64,000 nucleotides of DNA, taken from positions 1 through 64,000 of the forward strand of contig JHYK01000010.1 of the NCBI GenBank assembly GCA_000621405.1, written 5' to 3'. A model generated the notes under the pieces. That model was given only the letters and a program-made list of their open reading frames with translations. It did not search any database and was not told the DNA's origin. The DNA comes from Lachnospiraceae bacterium AC3007 (GTDB lineage: Bacteria > Bacillota > Clostridia > Lachnospirales > Lachnospiraceae). Both the position numbers and the translations under genes were made by a program. Below, in pieces: positions 6,971 to 15,700 of the stretch (position 1 is the first letter of the stretch; every line of letters begins with the position of its first letter).

Positions 6971-8068
6971 ATGAAACTAGGAATCGTTGGTCTTCCGAAC
7001 GTTGGCAAGAGCACATTATTTAATTCGATAACAAAGGCAGGAGCGGAGGCTGCGAACTTTCCGTTCTGCACGATAGATCCCAATGTGGGAGTCGTGCCGG
7101 TGCCGGATGAGAGAGTGGATAAGCTTGGAGAGATCTACTCTTCGAAGAAGGTGACTCATGCAGTTATCGAATTCGTGGATATAGCAGGGCTTGTAAAGGG
7201 CGCATCAAAGGGTGAGGGACTTGGCAACCAGTTCCTTGCGAATATCAGGGAGACAGACGCGATCATCCATGTGGTGAGATGCTTTGAGGATCCTAACGTC
7301 GTGCATGTGGACGGATCGGTGGATCCCTTAAGGGACATAGATACCATCAACGTAGAGCTTGAGATGGCCGATCTTGAAGTAGTGGAGAGAAGGCTCGGCA
7401 AGGTAGGGAAGGTCGCGAAGTCGCAGAAGGAGTACCAGAAGGAGGCGGCTCTTCTGGAGAGGCTCAAGGCAGCTCTTGAAGCCGGGAAGCGCGCAGCGGA
7501 GATAGAGCCTTCCGACGAGGAGGAAGAGACCCTGCTGAGGGGGTACAGCCTGCTTACCGCAAAGCCCGTTATCTATGCGGCAAACGTGAGCGAGGATGAT
7601 CTGGCATCTGACGGAGCATCCAATGAGTATGTGGCTCGAGTCCGCGACTTTGCAAAGAACGAGGGATCCGGCGTATATGTGATCTGTGCCAAGATAGAAG
7701 AGGAGATATCAGAACTTGATGATGAGGATAAGGCTGTATTCCTTGAGGATCTTGGCCTTAAGGAATCAGGACTTGATAAGCTGATCAGGGCAAGCTACGA
7801 TCTGCTGGGTCTTATTTCCTTCCTTACCTGCGGTGAGGATGAGTCAAGGGCCTGGACCATCAAAAAAGGCACAAAGGCTCCGCAGGCTGCGGGCAAGATC
7901 CATACGGATTTTGAAAGAGGCTTCATCAAGGCGGAGGTCGTCCCCTACGATACCCTGATAGAGTGCGGCTCCATGAATGCCGCTAAGGAAAAGGGGCTTG
8001 TCGGACAGGAAGGCAAGGAATATGTCATGAAGGACGGAGATGTAGTCCTTTTCAAATTTAACGTATAG
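6971..8068 (+). CDS. ychF: Redox-responsive P-loop ATPase/GTPase YchF (Obg family)
   Basis: The 365-residue protein matches the YchF/OLA1 family in length and order. The P-loop is GLPNVGKST and the switch regions contain FPFCTIDPN and DIAGLVKGA. A coiled-coil insert follows (about residues 130-200), and a C-terminal TGS-like domain runs from FLTCGEDESRAWTI to the end. YchF binds ATP in preference to GTP, associates with ribosomes and affects oxidative stress responses. The start is the ATG at 6971, preceded by GGAAAGAAGGA and beginning MKLGIVGLPN; an in-frame ATG 81 bp earlier would add residues not found in the family. lgt follows 2 bp later. Confidence 0.93.
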   Translation: MKLGIVGLPNVGKSTLFNSITKAGAEAANFPFCTIDPNVGVVPVPDERVDKLGEIYSSKKVTHAVIEFVDIAGLVKGASKGEGLGNQFLANIRETDAIIHVVRCFEDPNVVHVDGSVDPLRDIDTINVELEMADLEVVERRLGKVGKVAKSQKEYQKEAALLERLKAALEAGKRAAEIEPSDEEEETLLRGYSLLTAKPVIYAANVSEDDLASDGASNEYVARVRDFAKNEGSGVYVICAKIEEEISELDDEDKAVFLEDLGLKESGLDKLIRASYDLLGLISFLTCGEDESRAWTIKKGTKAPQAAGKIHTDFERGFIKAEVVPYDTLIECGSMNAAKEKGLVGQEGKEYVMKDGDVVLFKFNV

Positions 8069-8070
8069 AT

Positions 8071-9015
8071 ATGGGTGTTAATGACATAGCATTCCCTAAT
8101 CTGGGAATATATCTTCATAATGTACCTAAGAATTTCACGGTCTTCGGATTCTCCATAGCGCTCTACGGTGTGGTCATAGCCATAGGCATGATGCTTGGGG
8201 TGGCCATTGCCTCATATGACAGAAACAGCAGAGGCCTGTCCGGGGATACGATATGGGACTGCGCTCTTATCGGCATACCATGCGGCATAATAGGCGCAAG
8301 GATCTATTATGTGATCTTTTCCTGGAACTTCTATAAGGATAATCTCCTTGAGATCGTTAATATCAGGCACGGGGGACTCGCGATATACGGAGGAGTGCTT
8401 GGCGCCATCATTTCCGTGTATATATACTGCCGTGTAAAGAAAGAAAACTTCTTTGAAGTATGGGATTCCATTGCTCTGGGCTTCCTTGTGGGACAGTCGC
8501 TGGGGCGCTGGGGGAATTTCTTCAACAGAGAAGTCTTCGGAGGCTATACGGACAATATATTTGCGATGCGCCTTCCTGTAGAAGCGGTAAGAGAGCGGGA
8601 TATAGTTCCGGCTCTTGCTGCGACGATAGGCGCGGGAGAGAACTTCATACAGGTGCATCCGACGTTCCTGTATGAGAGTATGTGGAACCTTGCGCTTCTC
8701 ATCCTGTTATTCTCCTACAGGAAGCATAAGAAGTTCTCCGGAGAGATCATGTGCCTGTATCTTGCAGGCTACGGAGTGGGGCGCTTCCTTATAGAGTCGA
8801 TAAGGACTGACCAGCTGTATCTCCCGGGAACTACGGTGCCCGTATCAATGGTGGTGGCAGCGGTCCTTACTGTCACTGCTCTGTCATTTGATATATTCAA
8901 CAGGGTGAAGCCGGCGAAAGTGCCACAGCAGAGATCAGATACCCCGGCAGAGGATCATAACTCTGAAGAAGAGCCGGAAGAAAAGAAGATCGAAGAAAAA
9001 AATTCCGAAAAATAA
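8071..9015 (+). CDS. lgt: Prolipoprotein diacylglyceryl transferase
   Basis: The 314-residue integral membrane enzyme transfers diacylglycerol from phosphatidylglycerol to the lipobox cysteine of prolipoproteins. Recognisable parts are the N-terminal GFSIALYGVVIAIGM region, HGGLAIYGGVLGA, the GQSLGRWGNFFNREVFGG signature with its essential Asn/Arg, and the late YGVGRFLIESIRTDQL motif. About seven membrane segments are predicted. The last 40 residues are a charged tail rich in E and K that is not needed in the family. It starts 2 bp after ychF and ends at a terminator. A substrate is encoded in this window: the lipoprotein at 60163-61803. Confidence 0.95.
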   Translation: MGVNDIAFPNLGIYLHNVPKNFTVFGFSIALYGVVIAIGMMLGVAIASYDRNSRGLSGDTIWDCALIGIPCGIIGARIYYVIFSWNFYKDNLLEIVNIRHGGLAIYGGVLGAIISVYIYCRVKKENFFEVWDSIALGFLVGQSLGRWGNFFNREVFGGYTDNIFAMRLPVEAVRERDIVPALAATIGAGENFIQVHPTFLYESMWNLALLILLFSYRKHKKFSGEIMCLYLAGYGVGRFLIESIRTDQLYLPGTTVPVSMVVAAVLTVTALSFDIFNRVKPAKVPQQRSDTPAEDHNSEEEPEEKKIEEKNSEK

Positions 9016-9084
9016 CATACCCCTTTAAACACAAGATATAGTGCTGGAAGAAAGAACCGCGCACAACATATGGGCAAAATATCC

Positions 9085-9120
9085 AAAACACAAGCTCGGA
9101 AAGGCTTGTGTTTTGTGCGT
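9085..9120 (+). terminator. Terminator after lgt
   Basis: AAAACACAAGC (9085-9095) pairs with GCTTGTGTTTT (9104-9114), with an 8-base loop. The T-rich tail is short and interrupted, so termination may be partial. Confidence 0.6.
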
Positions 9121-9137
9121 TTTACCAAAATTTATGC

Positions 9138-9166
9138 TTGCATTGGCAGAAAAAATGGTTTATCAT
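9138..9166 (+). promoter_or_regulatory. Promoter of the division and cell-wall cluster (PmraZ)
   Basis: TTGCAT (9138-9143), a 17-bp spacer and TATCAT (9161-9166), with a start expected near 9173. It lies directly upstream of the phased GTGG repeats that probably bind MraZ. Confidence 0.55.
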
Positions 9167-9173
9167 CACTTTT

Positions 9174-9218
9174 GTGGAGAAAAGTGGGGCATAATCCCAT
9201 GATTGTGGTTTAAAGTGG
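9174..9218 (+). promoter_or_regulatory. Putative MraZ operator: four phased GTGG repeats
   Basis: GTGG occurs at 9174, 9184, 9205 and 9215, giving two pairs each with exact 10-bp spacing (GTGGAgaaaaGTGGG and GTGGTttaaaGTGGT). MraZ proteins are known to bind direct G-rich repeats with about one-turn spacing just downstream of their own promoter and to repress the cluster. The second pair also overlaps the mraZ translation initiation region, which has no strong Shine-Dalgarno. Binding is inferred. Confidence 0.6.
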
Positions 9219-9231
9219 TGAATTTCCGGAA

Positions 9232-9663
9232 ATGTTCATTGGCGAGTATAACCATACAATAGATGCCAAGGGAAGGCTTATCGTCCCGGCAAAATATCGT
9301 GATAACCTGGGAGAGCACTTTTTTGTGACTAAGGGCTTTGATGACTGTCTCTTTGTATACGGCGAAGAAGACTTTAATATCCTTCAGGACAACATACGTG
9401 CTCTCCCCCTCTCCAATAAAGAAAGCCGTACCATCTCGAGGTTCTTTCTGGGCTCAGCTCAGGAGAGCGAATTCGACAAGCAGGGCAGGATACTTATATC
9501 GGCGCCGTTAAGAGAGCATGCCGGACTTGAAAAAGACGTGGTGCTCGTTGGCGTCGGTAATCATATAGAGATCTGGAGCAAGGACAGATACGAGGCTTCC
9601 GAAGAGAACATCAATGTGGATGACGTTGCTTCGAAGCTTGAAGAGCTCGGACTGTCACTATGA
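9232..9663 (+). CDS. mraZ: Transcriptional regulator and division-cluster protein MraZ
   Basis: The 143-residue protein has the two SpoVT/AbrB-like half domains of MraZ. Each carries a DxxGR signature: DAKGRLIVPAKYR near residue 13 and DKQGRILISAPLRE near residue 85. MraZ forms a ring-shaped oligomer, binds repeats upstream of its own gene and represses the division cluster. It is first in the operon and overlaps rsmH by 4 bp. The ribosome site before the ATG is weak (CCGGA) and overlaps the proposed operator. Confidence 0.95.
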   Translation: MFIGEYNHTIDAKGRLIVPAKYRDNLGEHFFVTKGFDDCLFVYGEEDFNILQDNIRALPLSNKESRTISRFFLGSAQESEFDKQGRILISAPLREHAGLEKDVVLVGVGNHIEIWSKDRYEASEENINVDDVASKLEELGLSL

Positions 9664-10595
9664 CATTTTCCCATATTCCGGTGCTTCCGGAAGAGACCAT
9701 TGGATCCCTTAATATTGTTCCCGACGGAATATACGTGGACGGGACGGCAGGCGGGGGAGGCCATAGCAGCCTGATAGCAGCGCGCCTCTCCGATAAAGGG
9801 AGACTTATCGCCATAGATCAGGATGAAGAGGCCATAAGGGCCGCGGGCGAGAAGCTTAAGGGTTTCGGCGACAGGGTCAGCATCATAAGGGATAATTACA
9901 GCAATATCGACAGCATACTCGACGGACTCGCTATCGATAAGGTAAACGGGATCCTGCTGGATCTCGGAGTATCATCACATCAGCTGGATGATCCCGAAAG
10001 AGGCTTTTCTTATATGAACGACGGGCCCCTCGATATGAGGATGGACAGATCGGCTTCGGTATCGGCATACGATGTGGTGAACGGATACCCGGAAGAGGAG
10101 CTCAGCCGGATCATAAAAGAATACGGCGAGGAAAGATACGCAAGACAGATAGCCCGCGCCATAGCAAGAGAGCGCGAGAGTGAAGATATAAAAAGTACCG
10201 TACGCTTAAGGGAGATCATTGAGCGCGCCATACCCGGAAAAGGGAAGGCCGGACGGGGGAATCCCGCCATGAGGAGCTTCCAGGCGATAAGGATAGAGGT
10301 CAACCGCGAACTGGATGTACTTGGCGCGAGCCTTGACCTCATGACAGACAGGCTTTTATCCGGAGGGAGGCTCGCAGTCATAAGCTTCCATTCTCTGGAG
10401 GACAGGATAGTAAAGGAAACCTTCAGGAAAAACGAAAACCCCTGCATATGTCCGCCCGACTTTCCCGTATGTGTATGCGGAAGGAAGAGCAAAGGCAGAT
10501 GCATCGGCAGGAAGGCGATCACAGCCGGAGAAAAAGAATTGGAGGAAAACCCGAGAGCTCACAGCGCACGTTTGAGGGTATTTGAAAAGGCATGA
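9660..10595 (+). CDS. rsmH: 16S rRNA m4C1402 methyltransferase RsmH
   Basis: The 311-residue AdoMet-dependent enzyme (formerly MraW) N4-methylates C1402 in the decoding centre of 16S rRNA. The cofactor loop YVDGTAGGGGHS is at about residue 25, DLGVSSHQLDDPERGFSY and PLDMRMD follow in the core, and AVISFHSLEDRIVK is near the C-terminus. Length is typical. It starts by an ATGA overlap with mraZ and ends by a 4-bp overlap with ftsL. Confidence 0.95.
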   Translation: MTFSHIPVLPEETIGSLNIVPDGIYVDGTAGGGGHSSLIAARLSDKGRLIAIDQDEEAIRAAGEKLKGFGDRVSIIRDNYSNIDSILDGLAIDKVNGILLDLGVSSHQLDDPERGFSYMNDGPLDMRMDRSASVSAYDVVNGYPEEELSRIIKEYGEERYARQIARAIARERESEDIKSTVRLREIIERAIPGKGKAGRGNPAMRSFQAIRIEVNRELDVLGASLDLMTDRLLSGGRLAVISFHSLEDRIVKETFRKNENPCICPPDFPVCVCGRKSKGRCIGRKAITAGEKELEENPRAHSARLRVFEKA

Positions 10596-11026
10596 AAGAG
10601 TACATAGTAGAAGGAAATACCGTAAGACAGCTGGAAAGAGAATACAAGCGTCCTTTTGTCAAAAAGGCTTCCGTGACCGCTATACGGAACAGGGAGAAGG
10701 CGGCGCATATGAACGCGGGATATGTCGCATTCCTTCTTTTCATGGCAGGTGTGCTCTTTGTGGGATGTACAGCCTATATCAATCTCAGGAACGGGCTCAT
10801 CGAAAAGCAAAAATCCGTTGAACGTCTGGAGAGTCAGGTGCAGGCCCTCAGACTTGTAAATAATGAGGAGTACGACAGGATAATCGGCAGCGTAGACATG
10901 GAAGAGATAAAAAAGATAGCCATGAACGAGCTGCACATGAAGTACCCGGACTCGGAGCAGGTATCGATAACGGAAAACAACGAATCGGATTATGTGAGGC
11001 AGTATCGGGAAATCCCGTCTGAATAA
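10592..11026 (+). CDS. ftsL: Cell division protein FtsL
   Basis: The 144-residue bitopic protein has a basic cytoplasmic N-terminus, one membrane helix (about residues 42-62, GYVAFLLFMAGVLFVGCTAY) and an extracellular coiled coil (EKQKSVERLESQVQALRL). This is the expected FtsL/DivIC layout. FtsL pairs with DivIC and DivIB to recruit and activate FtsW and the division transpeptidase. Sequence conservation in this family is low, so the call rests on topology, size and position between rsmH and the penicillin-binding protein. It overlaps both neighbours by 1-4 bp. Confidence 0.85.
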   Translation: MKEYIVEGNTVRQLEREYKRPFVKKASVTAIRNREKAAHMNAGYVAFLLFMAGVLFVGCTAYINLRNGLIEKQKSVERLESQVQALRLVNNEEYDRIIGSVDMEEIKKIAMNELHMKYPDSEQVSITENNESDYVRQYREIPSE

Positions 11027-13314
11027 TGGCAAAACAAAAGCAAAGAAAGTTCACCTCCTCTATGCAGAAAAAGCTGGTGGTACTGTTTATCCTGGTACTA
11101 CTGGCTTTTGCATATCTTATTATAAGGATAGCGAACATCAACCGTGACAACGGAGAGGCGTATAAGAGGCAGGTTCTTTCCCAGCAGTCGTACGACAGCA
11201 CGCTCCTGCCGTATAAGCGGGGATCGATAGAAGACAAGAACGGGACGGTCCTTGCTTATTCCGAGAAGGTCTACAACCTCATCATCGACGCAAAGCTGAT
11301 GAGTGTCGACGACGGAGAGCATATAGAGCCTACGATCGATGCCTTAAGGAAGGCATTTGCGGAACTCGACACCGATCAGGTGAGGAGCTATGTGGAAAAG
11401 AATCCTCAGGCCTCATACAAAAAATACCTCAGACAGCTCGAGAGCAGCAGGGTTGAAGCATATAAGGCTCTTGTGGCCGATACCATCTCGAAGAACGGGA
11501 TAAAAAGGGACGAGCTGAGGCGCGAAGGAAAGACTGAAGCGGCAGAAGCCATAGTGGATCCTGCCGAGAACGGAGTGTGGTTCGAGGAGGAATACAAGAG
11601 AAAGTATCCGTACAATACCCTTGCCTGCGACATTATAGGCTTCGTGCAGGGCGGCAACAACGGCCAGTACGGTCTCGAGGAGTACTACAACAGCGTGCTC
11701 AACGGGACAAACGGAAGGTCCTACGGATATCTGAATGCCGACGGTACACTTACAAGGACCGTGAAAGAGGCTGATGACGGATATACGCTGATCACGTCGC
11801 TGGATACGAATATCCAGTCGATAGTGGAAAAGAACATAGCCGAATTCGCCGAGGAAAACCGGAATGCGTACCGTACCGGGCCTGCTGCGGATAATGTGGG
11901 GGTCATAATCATGAACCCGAATACAGGTGAGATCCTTGCCATGGCCGGATATCCTGTATTCAACCTCAATGATCCGCAGAACATGGAGGGAGTGGACCTT
12001 ACGCAGTATGCGCCGCTCCTTTCGAAGAAGGATCTGATGGATGCGATCGGCATATCGGAAAACGAGATCATAAATGAAGACGGCCAAGAGATAGACCTGA
12101 TGGAGCTTGTGACCAACGAGGCGCTCCAGGACAACGCCATCATCAAGAATGCGGTATGGAAGAATTTCTGTATATCCGACACATTTGAGCCGGGTTCCAC
12201 GATGAAGCCTTTTACCGTCGCCGGGGCCATCGATTCCGCAAGCATCAGGGGCGACGAGGTATATGTCTGCAACGGAGCGCTGGACATAGGAGAGCATACG
12301 ATACACTGCCACAACAGATTCGGTGATGGACCTTTGAGCGTCAAGGAAGGTATCGCAAGATCCTGCAACGTGGTCCTTATGGATGTGGCTTTTGCGATGG
12401 GCAAGCAGGAGTGGCTCAGATACAACAGGAACTTCGGATTCGGAAGCCAGACGGGAATCGATCTCGCCGGTGAGGCCAGCGGAGCAAATAATGTCTTCAC
12501 TGAGAGGATGGGACAGACGGACCTGGCCGTTGCTTCCTTCGGACAGGGCTTCAATGTATCGATGATCCAGATGATCTCGGGCTTCTGCGCCCTTATCAAC
12601 GGCGGAAAGTACTACGAGCCTCATCTTGTCACGAAGGTTGTGAACTCCGAAGGCGCAATAGTAAAAGAGTACGAGCCCAGGGAGATAAAGCAGGTCATAT
12701 CGGAGGAGGCTTCAAAGCAGATCAGGGATGACTGCGAGGCAGTTGTCATGAGCGATCCCGAGGAATGTACGGGATGGACTGCCCGTCCTGCCGGATACAC
12801 CATGGGCGGCAAGACAGGAACTGCGGAAAAACTTCCGAGAGCCGCGAAGAACTATGTGATCTCCTTCATGGGATATGTGCCGTCGGATGATCCGGAAGTC
12901 GTGTGTTATGTGGTCATAGATCACCCGAATCATGCGGATCAGGCTAATTCGACGCGTCTTGCGACCGTTCTGTGCAAGGATATAATGACCGAGGTGCTGC
13001 CTTATCTCAATATCTTCCCTACCCTTGAGATCACAGAGGAGGAGAGGGAAGAGTTAAGCAATGCGGAAGCAGGATTCTCCATAGGTTCGGATGCTGTGGC
13101 AGAGCCGGAAGAGCAGGATGATGCGGAGACAGTTGAGACACAGGACGCTATGGTCCCCGTGGATGATACGCCCGAGGATGAATCCTATACGCCTAATGTG
13201 ATACAATATGACCCGGGGACAGGCTTCCCGCTTGATCCGAATACAGGCGAGATACTGGACCCCGTAACCCTTCAGCCTATAGATGAAAACGTAAAATCAG
13301 ATCTGGAGTACTGA
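11026..13314 (+). CDS. Division-specific peptidoglycan transpeptidase (class B PBP, FtsI/PBP2B type)
   Basis: The 762-residue class B penicillin-binding protein has an N-terminal membrane anchor (about residues 14-33), a dimerisation domain, and a transpeptidase domain. The active-site motifs are S391-x-x-K394 (GSTMKPF), S446-C-N448 (ARSCNVV) and K596-T-G (GGKTGTAEK). No PASTA repeat is visible. The last 90 residues are an acidic Pro/Thr/Asp tail with two near-repeats of DPNTGEILDP, unusual for the family and probably extracellular and disordered. It cross-links septal peptidoglycan with FtsW. A SpoVD-type sporulation paralogue cannot be excluded, but the cluster position favours the division enzyme. 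Confidence 0.88.
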   Translation: MAKQKQRKFTSSMQKKLVVLFILVLLAFAYLIIRIANINRDNGEAYKRQVLSQQSYDSTLLPYKRGSIEDKNGTVLAYSEKVYNLIIDAKLMSVDDGEHIEPTIDALRKAFAELDTDQVRSYVEKNPQASYKKYLRQLESSRVEAYKALVADTISKNGIKRDELRREGKTEAAEAIVDPAENGVWFEEEYKRKYPYNTLACDIIGFVQGGNNGQYGLEEYYNSVLNGTNGRSYGYLNADGTLTRTVKEADDGYTLITSLDTNIQSIVEKNIAEFAEENRNAYRTGPAADNVGVIIMNPNTGEILAMAGYPVFNLNDPQNMEGVDLTQYAPLLSKKDLMDAIGISENEIINEDGQEIDLMELVTNEALQDNAIIKNAVWKNFCISDTFEPGSTMKPFTVAGAIDSASIRGDEVYVCNGALDIGEHTIHCHNRFGDGPLSVKEGIARSCNVVLMDVAFAMGKQEWLRYNRNFGFGSQTGIDLAGEASGANNVFTERMGQTDLAVASFGQGFNVSMIQMISGFCALINGGKYYEPHLVTKVVNSEGAIVKEYEPREIKQVISEEASKQIRDDCEAVVMSDPEECTGWTARPAGYTMGGKTGTAEKLPRAAKNYVISFMGYVPSDDPEVVCYVVIDHPNHADQANSTRLATVLCKDIMTEVLPYLNIFPTLEITEEEREELSNAEAGFSIGSDAVAEPEEQDDAETVETQDAMVPVDDTPEDESYTPNVIQYDPGTGFPLDPNTGEILDPVTLQPIDENVKSDLEY

Positions 13315-13315
13315 T

Positions 13316-14290
13316 ATGACAGAATATCTGTTGCCTTTGATCATTACATTTGTATTGACCGTGATAGCAGGAAAGATAGGACTTCCCCTGCTTATTAAGC
13401 TTCGCGCAGCTCAGACGGAGAGAGAGGACGGCCCCGCTTCGCATAAGGCCAAAAACGGGACGCCCACCATGGGCGGAGTGCTGTTCCTTATTCCCTGGGT
13501 CATTGTTACGGCCTTCTATCTTCCGACCAGACGTAATATCATTCCGATATTCGTGGCGGTGATCTGCTTTGCGCTAGTAGGCTTTGCAGATGATTACTTA
13601 AAGGTCGTAAGGCACCATAATCTCGGGCTTAGGGCGTGGCAGAAGCTTGTGCTGCAGCTTGCGGCCGCAATAGCGGTCATACTCTGCGCAGGCTTTTTTA
13701 CCAATATATCCTTTGATATGAGGATCCCGTTCAGTTCTTTCTTCACTGCGAGCGGGACTGCATTTATAGCAGCTTTGGGAGCATATGCGATCCCTCTCGA
13801 GATCATAGCCATATGCGGAACGGTCAACGGATCCAATTTCACGGACGGGCTGGACGGACTGTCCACTTCGGTTACTGCAGTGATAGCTGTCTTTGTAGCC
13901 GTGGCGGGCACTGCCACGAATACAGGGATCGCTCCCGCAGCGATGGCATATCTCGGAGGACTCCTTGGATTTCTGGTATATAATCACCATCCCGCGCGCG
14001 TCTTCATGGGAGATACCGGATCCCTTGCTCTCGGAGGATTTGTGTCTTCCGCATTTATTATGATGAACATGCCGATCTATATCATCATAGCGGCTTTCAT
14101 ATATTTTGCAGAGGTAATATCGGTGATCATTCAGGTCCTTTATTTCCGGGCTACCGGAGGCAAGAGGTTTTTCAGGATGGCGCCCATTCATCATCATTTT
14201 GAACTTGGCGGCTGGAGCGAGACGAGAGTCGTAGTCGTATTTACCGTTGCGACTCTGCTTTTCTGTCTGGTGGCTTTTGCGGCGATGTAA
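13316..14290 (+). CDS. mraY: Phospho-N-acetylmuramoyl-pentapeptide transferase MraY
   Basis: The 324-residue membrane enzyme with about ten helices transfers phospho-MurNAc-pentapeptide to undecaprenyl phosphate, forming lipid I. Signature residues are in GFADDYLKV (first catalytic aspartates), NFTDGLDGL, VFMGDTGSLALGG and PIHHHFEL. TPTMGGVLFL near the N-terminus is also typical. It begins one base after the preceding stop codon. Confidence 0.95.
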   Translation: MTEYLLPLIITFVLTVIAGKIGLPLLIKLRAAQTEREDGPASHKAKNGTPTMGGVLFLIPWVIVTAFYLPTRRNIIPIFVAVICFALVGFADDYLKVVRHHNLGLRAWQKLVLQLAAAIAVILCAGFFTNISFDMRIPFSSFFTASGTAFIAALGAYAIPLEIIAICGTVNGSNFTDGLDGLSTSVTAVIAVFVAVAGTATNTGIAPAAMAYLGGLLGFLVYNHHPARVFMGDTGSLALGGFVSSAFIMMNMPIYIIIAAFIYFAEVISVIIQVLYFRATGGKRFFRMAPIHHHFELGGWSETRVVVVFTVATLLFCLVAFAAM

Positions 14291-14295
14291 GGGAT

Positions 14296-15696
14296 ATGAG
14301 CATGGGATCGACAGGGAAGAAGATGGATAAAAAGAAGATACTTGTGATAGGAAGCGGCATCAGCGGGATCAACGCCGCCGTCATGCTCACGGAGCTCGGT
14401 GCAGAGGTCTCACTCTTTGATTCCAATGACAAGCTTATCATTGATGACATCAGGAAGAAATTCATGGATGAGACTGATGTGAGTATATATGTCGGTGAGC
14501 TTCCGGAAGAAGTGATGGATCAGACTGAAGAAGTGATCCTTTCTCCGGGTGTCCCGATAGATAATCCGCTGGTTGAGGAGCTTAAGAAAAGGGGCGCACG
14601 CATCTCAGGCGAGATAGAGCTTGCATATGAGCATTCAAAGGGTGATCTTTTAGCCATCACAGGCACTAACGGCAAGACCACGACGACATCCCTTGTGGGA
14701 AAGATATGCGAGAACTATACCGATGTAAGGGGCGGTGACACCTATGTGGTCGGCAACATCGGCAATCCTTATACTTCCGTTGCTCTCAATACAAAAGACG
14801 ACAGCATAACTGTTGCCGAGATATCGTCCTTCCAGCTGGAGACCACTGATTCCTTCAGACCGAAGGTCTCTGCGATACTCAATATAACGCCCGATCATCT
14901 GAACAGACATTACACCATGGAGAACTATGTCAGAGTGAAAGAGCGCATTGCATTAAGACAGTCAGGTGACGACGTCATAGTGCTGAATTACGATGATCCC
15001 TATACCAGAGACTTCGGCAAAAGGGCCGGATGCAGGGTCATCTATTTCACGAGACTTGACTATGAAGGCGCCGCAAAGACGGGTGCAGACGTGATCCATA
15101 TCAAAGACGACATGATCATGTATAACGACGAGCCCGTGACAGGCGTGGATGATATGAACCTCATCGGAAGCCACAATCATGAAAATGTGATGGCTGCTAT
15201 CGGCATGACACGCGCCTACGGGATACCCATGGATCTGATCGTCGATACCATAAGATCCTTCAAGGCAGTGGAGCACCGTATCGAGTATGTGAGGACCGTG
15301 GGCGGCGTTGATTATTACAATGATTCAAAGGGGACCAATCCCGACGCTGCCATAAAGGGCATAATGGCCATGAAACGCAGGACAGTGCTGATAGGCGGTG
15401 GTTTCGATAAAAAATCATCATATGATGAGTGGATCGACTCATTTGACGGCAAGGTAAGATATCTCGTGCTTCTCGGCCAGACCGCGGAAAAGATAGCCTC
15501 ATGCGCAAGAGAGCACGGATTCAATGATATCGTGATGGTGTCTTCGATGGAGGAAGCAGTGCAGAAATGCCATGAACTGGCCCTTCCCGGTGATGCGGTT
15601 CTGCTTTCGCCTGCCTGTGCCAGCTGGGGCATGTTCGCCAACTATGAAGAGCGCGGCAACATCTTCAAGGAACTCGTAGAAGCTCTTAAGGAGTAG
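14296..15696 (+). CDS. murD: UDP-N-acetylmuramoylalanine-D-glutamate ligase MurD
   Basis: The 466-residue cytoplasmic ATP-dependent ligase adds D-glutamate to UDP-MurNAc-L-Ala. An N-terminal Rossmann domain (ILVIGSGISGINAA) binds the uridine nucleotide, the central ATPase domain has ITGTNGKTTTT, and the C-terminal ligase domain includes HRIEYV and YNDSKGTNPDA. The chosen start is 14296, 5 bp after mraY. A second ATG at 14302 and a third in MDKKKI are possible, and the family core begins at KKKILVIG. Confidence 0.95.
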   Translation: MSMGSTGKKMDKKKILVIGSGISGINAAVMLTELGAEVSLFDSNDKLIIDDIRKKFMDETDVSIYVGELPEEVMDQTEEVILSPGVPIDNPLVEELKKRGARISGEIELAYEHSKGDLLAITGTNGKTTTTSLVGKICENYTDVRGGDTYVVGNIGNPYTSVALNTKDDSITVAEISSFQLETTDSFRPKVSAILNITPDHLNRHYTMENYVRVKERIALRQSGDDVIVLNYDDPYTRDFGKRAGCRVIYFTRLDYEGAAKTGADVIHIKDDMIMYNDEPVTGVDDMNLIGSHNHENVMAAIGMTRAYGIPMDLIVDTIRSFKAVEHRIEYVRTVGGVDYYNDSKGTNPDAAIKGIMAMKRRTVLIGGGFDKKSSYDEWIDSFDGKVRYLVLLGQTAEKIASCAREHGFNDIVMVSSMEEAVQKCHELALPGDAVLLSPACASWGMFANYEERGNIFKELVEALKE

Positions 15697-15700
15697 GTAT

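Noticed and set aside
11413-12624. A 403-codon minus-strand frame opposite the division PBP
   Set aside because: It is antisense to conserved transpeptidase motifs and shows no family features.
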